Of a DNA stretch of 64,000 bases, positions 57,413-64,000 are shown piece after piece. The position numbers and the translations under genes are program-made. Each line of letters opens with the position of its first letter. Position 1 is the first letter of the stretch. The DNA is from a virus: the IMG/VR virus record IMGVR_UViG_3300035204_002571, positions 1 through 64,000 of that record; one strand, written 5' to 3'. A model generated the notes under the pieces. The model was not told the origin of the DNA. It was given only the letters and a program-made list of their open reading frames with translations, and searched no databases.

Positions 57413-58929
57413 ATATATTAGATTCTTATAAAAAGAATAATTGGAAAACAAAGGGCGTAATGTTTTCTGATAAAAATATTATAATGAACTCAAAGTCTAA
57501 ATTATCCTCAGAATTATCTAATTTTAACTCTGTATCTATAAAGATAATTGGCAAAAAGATATCCGGAAATGGTCATCTAATTTTATCTATAAAAAATAAA
57601 AAGAATGAAATATTATTTTCTAAAAATGTAAATTTTACGAAAACATCTTGGTCGGAGCATTCTTTTAAATTTAAAAATAAAGTTGAAAATGGAGTATTAG
57701 AGCTGTCAAGGGGCAAGACATCTTTCGGCAGAGTAGAGATAGGCAGAATCGTTTTAGATGATAATAGGCCAAAGGTTATGCCGAAGAAGAGAAGAGGCAA
57801 TGATAGCCATTTTGATAATTATTTAAATCTTTTAAGTCAATTTTCTTTAAAGAAGAAGGTTGCCGTAATTATTCCTTATGGAATATACGGAGGTGGAGAG
57901 GTATATTTGAAGAATATTTTTGCAAATACTAAAGATATTTTTAATATTGATTTTTTATATTTGTCAAAAAATACACTTAAGTTTGAAATGTCAAATACAA
58001 ACATAAAACATAAAGACATTGGAAATTTAAATCGTCTATCTGCAACACTAGTCAACAATAGGTACGATACAGTTATTTTTTATAATAGCGCAAGAGTTTA
58101 TAATGTAGTCTCAAAGCTGAAGGTGGAAGATAAAATAAATTCAAACATCATTGAAATATATCATAGTGATTTTCTTTGGCAGGATGCAGTCGCCAAGCTG
58201 AGAGAAAGGGTGGGTGTTGACTTTATATTTAGAGTTAGTCAAAATTTAGCTGTTGATATCTTGGGCGTACCAGATGAAAGAAAGATGTTTGTTCCGGTAG
58301 GGATTGATACTAAGCTTTTTATAAGAAAAGAAAATACAGAATTGAGAAGCAAGCTGGGGATTGATAAAAATAAAACTATATTTGGAATGGTGGCCAGATT
58401 GTCTCCTGAGAAAAATATAGAATATGCATTAAGGTTGGTTAAGGGATCAAGAGACATACATTTGCTAATTATAGGCTCAGGGCCATTATCCGGAGCGTTG
58501 CAAAGACTTGTTAAGGAAGATAAGATAGATAATGTATCATTTTTGGGATATAAAAATAATGTTCAAGAATTTTATAATATTTTTGATGCATTTTTATTAA
58601 CCTCAAAAATAGAGGGAACCCCAATATCAATTCTTGAAGCGATGTCATGCTCTTTGCCTATTTACTCAACAGATGCAGGGCAGATAAAGAATGATTTCGG
58701 TCATCTAGATAATTTTCATATATTGAGTGGCTCCCCAGATGATGACAAAGAGTTCATAAAAAGACAAATAAATATGCCTAATTACTGTCAAAACCTAAGA
58801 GAGTATATAGTTGAAAATCATAATATTGATATAGTCTCAAATAAGTTTTTTACAAATATTTTAAATGGTTCATTAAACTTTATAGAAAAAGATAAAGATA
58901 CAGTTATAGTTTCTGGAGAATATATATAA
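57409..58929 (+). CDS. GT4-like glycosyltransferase 2 with N-terminal beta domain
   Basis: A 506-residue protein starting at the ATG that overlaps the preceding stop (ATGA); the alternative in-frame ATG at 57373 lies deep inside the upstream gene. Residues 1-125 form a beta-rich, jelly-roll-like region (HLILSIKNKKNEILFSKNV, FGRVEIGRIVLDD) unlike a normal GT. The GT-B part follows from about 145: VAVIIPYGIYGGGEVYLKN, VPVGIDTKLF, IFGMVARLSPEKNIEYALR, LLIIGSGPL, then KIEGTPISILEAMSC with E-x7-E. Extremely A/T- and Lys-rich compared with the structural genes. The extra domain may bind the acceptor or glycan. Confidence 0.88.
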   Translation: MNILDSYKKNNWKTKGVMFSDKNIIMNSKSKLSSELSNFNSVSIKIIGKKISGNGHLILSIKNKKNEILFSKNVNFTKTSWSEHSFKFKNKVENGVLELSRGKTSFGRVEIGRIVLDDNRPKVMPKKRRGNDSHFDNYLNLLSQFSLKKKVAVIIPYGIYGGGEVYLKNIFANTKDIFNIDFLYLSKNTLKFEMSNTNIKHKDIGNLNRLSATLVNNRYDTVIFYNSARVYNVVSKLKVEDKINSNIIEIYHSDFLWQDAVAKLRERVGVDFIFRVSQNLAVDILGVPDERKMFVPVGIDTKLFIRKENTELRSKLGIDKNKTIFGMVARLSPEKNIEYALRLVKGSRDIHLLIIGSGPLSGALQRLVKEDKIDNVSFLGYKNNVQEFYNIFDAFLLTSKIEGTPISILEAMSCSLPIYSTDAGQIKNDFGHLDNFHILSGSPDDDKEFIKRQINMPNYCQNLREYIVENHNIDIVSNKFFTNILNGSLNFIEKDKDTVIVSGEYI

Positions 58930-60050
58930 TGAGTAATGACTTTCCATCTATAAGATTTTTTGGACGGCCCCATGGGAAGGGAGGATATGGAAATGCCACG
59001 AGAAATATTTGCCTGGCCTTTTCCAGATCCGCTGTAAATACGAGGTTTGAACTAAAGGGTGACAAAAAATTTGTTGATAAAAACTTAAATAATTTTGATG
59101 GAACGCCAAAGGTTGACCTCTATCTTCATACTCCTCCGTTTTCAAGGCATAGATCAAATAATTATAAAATTGGATATTTTTATTGGGAGACAAGTATATT
59201 GCCGAAAAGTTGGGCAAAAGATATTTGCAAGAATGTTAATGAACTCTGGGTGCCTTGCAACTTGACAAAGACGGCGTGTTTAAGAAGCGGCTTTAGTGGC
59301 CCTATAGAGATTCTTCATACACCATGTGATACTGATGTTTCTTTTTCCAATGTAGCGATACCATCTCCTATGACGGAAGAATTGATCTTGTCCGATAATA
59401 CTTTTAAATTTTATTCTATTTTCCAATGGGGAGAGAGAAAGGGTTATACAGAGCTTTTAAAGTCTTACTATAAAGAATTTGATGGTGATGATAATGTTAT
59501 TTTGATATTAAAAGTAAACCCAATAAGAAGTGATAAGAATAATATTGCAAAAATTAAATCAGATATTTTAAAGATTAAAAAGATGGTAAACAAAAAGAAT
59601 TCTCCAAAAATATATCTGATTACAGACCATCTGAACAAACAGGCTCTTATGGGCCTTCACAGGGCTTGTGACGCCTTTGTGCTCCCTCATCATGGCGAGG
59701 GCTGGGGGATGCCTATACATGACGCTATGATGTGTGACAGTCACATTATAACTACATCATTTGGCGGCATAACAGAATTTTTAAATAATGACAATGCATT
59801 TGTAATAGATCACACTCTTGGGGCTGTAAAGCCGGTTAGCTGGAGTCCATGGTATCAGCCGTATCAGAAGTGGGCATACCCAAAGGTTCAGCACCTCAGA
59901 GTGCTTATGAGGAATCTTTATGAAAACAAAGATAAGTACTCAAGCAAACTAGAGAGCGCAAGGGTTTTGGCAGCATCTTTGGATATAAAATCTTGCTCCG
60001 AAAGAATTGAGCAAATATTATTACAAAAAAGATTTAAAAGGTTTTTATAA
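58929..60050 (+). CDS. Glycosyltransferase 3 (GT-B, E-x7-D)
   Basis: A 373-residue GT-B enzyme, TAATG-coupled to its neighbours on both sides. Contains RPHGKGGYGNATRNICLAFS near the start (Gly-rich acceptor-side loop), YYWETSILPKSW, FYSIFQWGERKGYTELL, and HHGEGWGMPIHDAMMCDSH, where the second acidic residue of the E-x7-E motif is Asp. The YWETS and ILP.SW sequences also resemble glycosyltransferase 1 (NYETSILPQVW), so the two may be paralogues. Product and acceptor unknown. Confidence 0.85.
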   Translation: MSNDFPSIRFFGRPHGKGGYGNATRNICLAFSRSAVNTRFELKGDKKFVDKNLNNFDGTPKVDLYLHTPPFSRHRSNNYKIGYFYWETSILPKSWAKDICKNVNELWVPCNLTKTACLRSGFSGPIEILHTPCDTDVSFSNVAIPSPMTEELILSDNTFKFYSIFQWGERKGYTELLKSYYKEFDGDDNVILILKVNPIRSDKNNIAKIKSDILKIKKMVNKKNSPKIYLITDHLNKQALMGLHRACDAFVLPHHGEGWGMPIHDAMMCDSHIITTSFGGITEFLNNDNAFVIDHTLGAVKPVSWSPWYQPYQKWAYPKVQHLRVLMRNLYENKDKYSSKLESARVLAASLDIKSCSERIEQILLQKRFKRFL

Positions 60051-60982
60051 TGGCGAAAATATTAAAAATAGCAGACTGGCTGGTTCATGGCGGCCATCAA
60101 TATGAGTTTTTTAAAACTAATCATGTATTTTTCTGTACAAAGCCAAGCGGCTTCGCCCCAACTCCGCAAGATTTGGGTAGACCAAGAAATAAGAATGTAA
60201 ATTATGTTACAGAAGCTAGGTTATCAAATGAGGCTTATGACATACTCATGGTAAGAACTGGCGTTAATCCTCATAAGTATAAAACACTTAGGTATAAAAG
60301 AGGAAATACCCCAGGGATTGCCGTTGTTCAGACGCACACTCCATCGTCATCTGTGCCGAAATGGGTAAGGTGTATGGTTTGGAATTCTAAAGATACAATG
60401 GTCAAATATATGCAAAAATTCCCGGGTAAAAAACATTTCTATATTCCACATGGATTTGATCCAAATGAGTTTGCAGATTTAAATGTAGAAAGAAACAATA
60501 GGGTTCTCAGCGCGGTAAGTGTTTTTGAAAAAAGAGGGAGCCTTTTGGGGTTTAATGAGTGGAGGTGGGTATCTAATAGGATTGGGAAGTGCGATTTGCT
60601 GGGTCACGGCAATGAAGATCTTAAAGAATCTATAGGATCATTTTCTTTGACCAAATTGGTTAGAAAATATAATAAATATGGTGTTTTTTTAAATACAACA
60701 ACAAAAAGCGCCATGCCAAGAACTAGAGCTGAGGCTTTAATGTGCGGAACGCCATTAGTCACAACGAATAATTTTGGTATAAACAAGTATTTGACTCATG
60801 GCAAAAACTGCCTTTTTGCCAACACCAAAGAGGATATGCTTAAGTGTGTAAAAAAGGTCTTGGCATCAAAGAGCTTGCAGGAAGACTTGGGGGCTGCAGG
60901 TAGGGAGGCGGCAATTAAACATTTTCATATTAATTTGTATATTAAAAGATGGAATGAAGTATTCAAAGAGGCTCTTAGATGA
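60050..60982 (+). CDS. Glycosyltransferase 4 (GT-B, divergent)
   Basis: A 310-residue protein with a GT-B-like C-terminal half: YIPHGFDPNEF, SAVSVFEKRGSLLG, LLGHGN, TTKSAMPRTRAEALMCGTPLVTTNNFGINKYL, and a closing helix HFHINLYIKRWNEVF. Only the second acidic residue of the E-x7-E site is clear; the first is replaced within SAMPRTRAE. The N-terminal half (GGHQYEFFKTNHVFF) is compact. It overlaps the previous stop (TAATG) and the next start (ATGA). A glycosyltransferase by fold; donor unknown. Confidence 0.8.
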   Translation: MAKILKIADWLVHGGHQYEFFKTNHVFFCTKPSGFAPTPQDLGRPRNKNVNYVTEARLSNEAYDILMVRTGVNPHKYKTLRYKRGNTPGIAVVQTHTPSSSVPKWVRCMVWNSKDTMVKYMQKFPGKKHFYIPHGFDPNEFADLNVERNNRVLSAVSVFEKRGSLLGFNEWRWVSNRIGKCDLLGHGNEDLKESIGSFSLTKLVRKYNKYGVFLNTTTKSAMPRTRAEALMCGTPLVTTNNFGINKYLTHGKNCLFANTKEDMLKCVKKVLASKSLQEDLGAAGREAAIKHFHINLYIKRWNEVFKEALR

Positions 60983-61845
60983 AAAAGGTGCTTGCTATAA
61001 CAGACTCCTATAATTGGGCCACTTATTTTAGAGCAAAAAATTTAAAGGAGAATTTAAAAAAATATAATTTTCGAATTATATCATTTCATGATATAAAAAA
61101 AGTAAATTTTAATGATTTTGACATTGTTTATGTTCTTAATTGGCCTATTTATGGCTATATAAGACATAAGATATCAAAAAATAGAAAATATAGACTTGTA
61201 ACGGGCATATCTAGTCATATTGGCAGGAAAAATGCAAAAGAAATGAAAACATTTTTTTCTATTTTTGATTCAATTGGGGTTTCAAACAAGTTTTTGTTTA
61301 AAGAGTTTAAAAACGCAAATATAAAAAATATTGTCTATACTCCGTTTGGCGTAAATCATAATATTTTCAAAAAAACAACAAATCCAAATGATTATAAGTT
61401 TATATTTGGTTGGGTCGGAAACGATAAGAGGCCGGTTAAGAGATATGGCGAAATATGCAAAGTTTTTAAGCAATTAGGGCCAAAATATAAACTATTAACA
61501 GTCACTCAAGGGTCAGGGTTTTCGAGAGAAAAGATGGCGAAGTTTTACAATTCTATTAGCGCTATAATTTGTTATAGCGAATCAGAGGGGACTCCAAATC
61601 CTGTTTTAGAGGCGGCTATGTGTGGCAGGCCTGTTATCTCCACGCTTGTTGGAAATGTGCCTGAGCTCATGGAGGGTGTTAAAGGCTTTCGTCCTGTTAA
61701 TTCTTATAAATCATTGCTGTCTGCTGTAGAGAGGTATGGGGATAGAGTTGATTTGAATAATATTGGATCACGAGTCGGCGCGGCAGCCCAAGACGACTGG
61801 ACCTGGAAGATCAAGTCTAAAAACTTTGTAAGGCTTTTGGGATAA
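60979..61845 (+). CDS. GT4-like glycosyltransferase 5
   Basis: A 288-residue, short GT-B enzyme. YTPFGVNHNIFKK, FGWVGNDKRPVKRY, LLTVTQGSGF and SEGTPNPVLEAAMCGRPVISTLVGNVPELMEG give an intact E-x7-E donor motif and following Gly-rich loop. The N-terminal domain begins KVLAITDSYNWATYFRAKNL, the usual first strand and loop. Starts in an ATGA overlap; 2 nt separate it from the next gene. Confidence 0.87.
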   Translation: MKKVLAITDSYNWATYFRAKNLKENLKKYNFRIISFHDIKKVNFNDFDIVYVLNWPIYGYIRHKISKNRKYRLVTGISSHIGRKNAKEMKTFFSIFDSIGVSNKFLFKEFKNANIKNIVYTPFGVNHNIFKKTTNPNDYKFIFGWVGNDKRPVKRYGEICKVFKQLGPKYKLLTVTQGSGFSREKMAKFYNSISAIICYSESEGTPNPVLEAAMCGRPVISTLVGNVPELMEGVKGFRPVNSYKSLLSAVERYGDRVDLNNIGSRVGAAAQDDWTWKIKSKNFVRLLG

Positions 61846-61847
61846 GT

Positions 61848-62933
61848 ATGAAGATTTTAATAGCATGTACCCAATACCCTTATCATGGTGGAGCTGCAAC
61901 AAATTCATACGCCCTTGTGAAGGGTTTGAGAAAAAGAAAACATAGAGTATGTGGTCTATTTTTTGAAGATAGTCGGGCCAATTGTGATCCAGACAATATT
62001 GGAAAGATTATAAAATCAAGCTCTAAAATTGGAAGCTATAACCAATTGCGTAAAAAAATAATAAGAATGCTAGGCGGAAGTCCAGATATTATATTGGCTA
62101 AAAATTATGTTGCACCTATATATTGCAGAAAGTTATTTCCGAATTCAAAAATAATTTATTTAGTATCTGGGGCTCCTATTATGATGCCTTTGTCTAAGGA
62201 TAATATATCTGCGATTAGATATCTATCTATGGATAATTCAAAAATAAGGAAAAAGTATAGTAAAAACCTTCTTTCTCTAGAGAAGGGGGCTATAAGGGCT
62301 TGTGATGCAGTTATCTTGAATAGCGGAATATCTAGAAAAGTTTTTTTAAAAACAAATGCTAAAAGCTTGCAAAATAGAAAAGTTTTTAAACCTTTAAATA
62401 CCTCTATAGTTATAAACAGAAGAGGGAGGGGTACGAAGGCTAAAGATTTTAATAAGCGAGAGGTAGATATAGCCTTTATTTGTTCTAATTTTTCCAGAAC
62501 AGTTAAGAACGCAGGATTTGCCAAGAAGCTTCTTCTTAACAAAAGGCTTGCCGGAAAAACCAAGCTTGTAGTTGGGCAAAACAGTAAAATGTTTGCAAAT
62601 GTTCCAAATATTATAACTAAAGGTAAAGTGGGCAATAGTACAATTTTTAGTTACTTGAATAAAACAAAGCTAGTCATTTGTACGTCTTATTTTGATGCCT
62701 CGCCAAACATAATTAATGAAGCGCGAGCATCAGGCTGCAATGTTCTTGTGTCTAGAAACTGCGGCTGGCACAGAAGGTATGGAGCCAAAAGCGTGTGCAA
62801 AGATGTATATGGATTAAATGAGTGGATTAATAAAATTTTGTCATCATGCAAAGGGGAGATTGAATATCCAATCATACAGTCAGATAAAGATATTCTTATA
62901 GCATTGGAAAGCATGATCAAGGAGCTGCTATGA
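61848..62933 (+). CDS. Glycosyltransferase 6 (GT-B, atypical donor site)
   Basis: A 361-residue protein. The N-terminus MKILIACTQYPYHGGAATNSYALVKGLRKRKHRVCGLFFE is a textbook GT-B first strand with a GGA(A)T.S loop. The C-terminal region has YFDASPNIINEARASGCNVLVS: the first Glu of E-x7-E is Asp and the spacing keeps a Glu in the second place. The middle is highly basic (INRRGRGTKAKDFNKRE). The sequence IAFICSNFSRTVKNAGFAKKLL resembles the second-domain start. A glycosyltransferase, but divergent from its neighbours. ATGA overlap with a tiny downstream ORF. Confidence 0.78.
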   Translation: MKILIACTQYPYHGGAATNSYALVKGLRKRKHRVCGLFFEDSRANCDPDNIGKIIKSSSKIGSYNQLRKKIIRMLGGSPDIILAKNYVAPIYCRKLFPNSKIIYLVSGAPIMMPLSKDNISAIRYLSMDNSKIRKKYSKNLLSLEKGAIRACDAVILNSGISRKVFLKTNAKSLQNRKVFKPLNTSIVINRRGRGTKAKDFNKREVDIAFICSNFSRTVKNAGFAKKLLLNKRLAGKTKLVVGQNSKMFANVPNIITKGKVGNSTIFSYLNKTKLVICTSYFDASPNIINEARASGCNVLVSRNCGWHRRYGAKSVCKDVYGLNEWINKILSSCKGEIEYPIIQSDKDILIALESMIKELL

Positions 62934-62995
62934 GTATAATTATAGGATGGCTGACCGGGCAAGCGGGTTTGAAAATTATGCCTGAAAGGTTGTGA
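62930..62995 (+). CDS. Possible 21-residue micro-ORF
   Basis: An ATG overlapping the previous stop (ATGA) opens a 21-codon frame (MSIIIGWLTGQAGLKIMPERL) ending at TGA 62993-62995, 6 nt before the next gene. It contains the likely AAGG site for that gene. It could be a coupling peptide, a remnant of a shortened glycosyltransferase (the start resembles a GT-B first strand), or chance. Confidence 0.25.
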   Translation: MSIIIGWLTGQAGLKIMPERL

Positions 62996-63001
62996 GAAAC
63001 T

Positions 63002-64000
63002 ATGTTTGGTACTAAATTTTGGTATAAAAAGAAAAAAATATTATTTGTAGTAGATGTTCAAGGATGGGCATATGACGATAGAGCAAAAACATGGAAATCT
63101 TTGCTTAAAGATGAGTTTGAAATTGATATACTTAGATTGTCAGAGTTTCCAGTTGGAAGTTATAGTTCAGAGTTTTCAATTATAAATAGAAAAATTATAA
63201 ATGCTGCCAATGAAGGGGTGCCCTTAAATTGTTCAAGAATTGTTACAGATCCTAGTTCTGTTAATTATTCTTTTTCAGATTTAGGTAAAATAAAAAAATT
63301 AAAACCAGTATTTGATCATAAAAAATATGATGGGATTGTTTTTTTCTATCATAAGGCGATTGCAGACAGAAGGCTTTTGGCAACTCCCTTTCCAATGAAT
63401 AAGGTAGCGGTATGTATTAATAATGAAAAGTGGAAAGAAGAAGGTGCAGAGTATTTTGCAAAAACTTTTTATTCAGAAGTAAAGATTTTGGTTGGATGTA
63501 ATAAATATATAGTTGATTCTTTTTCTGGGCTTCATCCTAACGTAATGCGCGCTTCCCAATGTGTAGATAGTTCTGTCTTTTTTAAAGATAAAAATCTTAA
63601 TACTAAGCCTAAAAGGAGATTTACAGTTGGGTGGTCTGGCAACCATAGTAATCCGCTCAAAAGAGTTGAGTTAATAAAAAAGGCTTGTAACAAAGCAGGT
63701 GTAACATTATCTATAAAAAAAGATCTTAGTAGGAAGGATCTTAATGTTTGGTATAACAGTATTGATATAGTAATTTGTGCTAGTGAGTCTGAAGGAGGCC
63801 CTATGTTGTTGCTGGAGGCTGGCGCTGTTGGGGTGCCGGCCATTACAGCTAATGTGGGGCTCGCAAGAGAGATGGTGAGTCATGAAAAAAATGGTTTAAT
63901 CTTGAAAGAAGGCAGCGTCAAAAACATAAAAGAACTTATTTTAAAATTAAAAAACAAACCAGATCTCGTAAAAGCTTATGGAAGAAGAGTTCATCAAGAG
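63002..64000 (+). CDS. GT4-like glycosyltransferase 7, 3'-truncated by window end
   Basis: A reading frame of 333 codons from ATG 63002 that runs off the window. The N-terminus KKILFVVDVQGWAYDDRAKTW and the second domain with RFTVGWSGNHSNPLKR and SESEGGPMLLLEAGAVGVPAITANVGLAREM show a GT-B enzyme with intact E-x7-E donor motif. The LVGCNKYIVDSF segment in between is typical of the linker before the second domain. AAGG lies 12 nt upstream. Continues past 64000, so the cassette may hold more members. Confidence 0.85.
   Translation, partial: MFGTKFWYKKKKILFVVDVQGWAYDDRAKTWKSLLKDEFEIDILRLSEFPVGSYSSEFSIINRKIINAANEGVPLNCSRIVTDPSSVNYSFSDLGKIKKLKPVFDHKKYDGIVFFYHKAIADRRLLATPFPMNKVAVCINNEKWKEEGAEYFAKTFYSEVKILVGCNKYIVDSFSGLHPNVMRASQCVDSSVFFKDKNLNTKPKRRFTVGWSGNHSNPLKRVELIKKACNKAGVTLSIKKDLSRKDLNVWYNSIDIVICASESEGGPMLLLEAGAVGVPAITANVGLAREMVSHEKNGLILKEGSVKNIKELILKLKNKPDLVKAYGRRVHQE

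Noticed and set aside
1-64000. Prophage or tailocin integrated in a bacterial chromosome
   Set aside because: No host genes, integrase, attachment site or strand switch in 64 kb; a virulent-type large phage is simpler, though flanks are unseen.

Overview
The window reads as the structural-gene region of a large tailed phage with a contractile (myovirus-type) tail. Every supported gene is on the + strand. Genes are packed with short gaps or stop/start overlaps, the sequence is A+T-rich, and many starts carry bacterial-type AGGAG or GGAGG ribosome binding sites. I see no host housekeeping genes, tRNAs, rRNAs, CRISPR array or transposase. The host cannot be named from the sequence. The protein sizes (sheath 1096 aa, baseplate proteins of 1747, 2664 and 3315 aa) suggest a large-genome phage.

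Layout. (1) 3-1626: the end of a probable head/neck protein, then four small overlapping genes with membrane, coiled-coil or signal-peptide character. (2) 1677-10928: two paralogous fibre genes, the first ending in an S74-type self-cleaving chaperone, and a small coiled-coil/Ig-like protein. (3) 10928-20095: two small neck genes, the tail sheath, the tail tube, a tail assembly chaperone pair joined by a clear -1 frameshift signal, the tape measure and a tube-initiator-like protein. The order fibre, whisker-like, neck, sheath, tube resembles T4 genes 12-wac-13-14-15-18-19. (4) 20136-56286: the baseplate, comprising a hub, an OB-fold spike, a 2664-aa protein with a striking hydrophobic helical cluster, a 667-aa protein of unknown role, gp25-like and gp6/J-like wedge proteins, a 3315-aa protein with LamG-like domains and a 1520-aa protein carrying a dockerin-like calcium-binding pair. 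(5) 56327-64000: seven consecutive glycosyltransferase genes of GT-B type, the last cut by the window end.

How it fits together. Region 3 builds the tube and sheath, with length set by a 655-aa tape measure (about 100 nm by the usual 0.15 nm per residue). Region 4 builds an unusually large baseplate rich in carbohydrate-binding-type folds. Region 5, behind its own candidate promoter, probably makes a glycan, either on virion proteins or on another phage or host target. Four intergenic gaps share a T(A/G)GTAYAAT element that may be the phage's promoter, and a strong hairpin terminator separates the tube gene from the chaperone gene.

The best candidates for new biology are the seven-enzyme glycosylation cassette next to the virion genes, the dockerin pair in a baseplate protein, the hydrophobic cluster in the 2664-aa protein, and a small beta module that seems to recur in the sheath, the fibres and possibly the baseplate.
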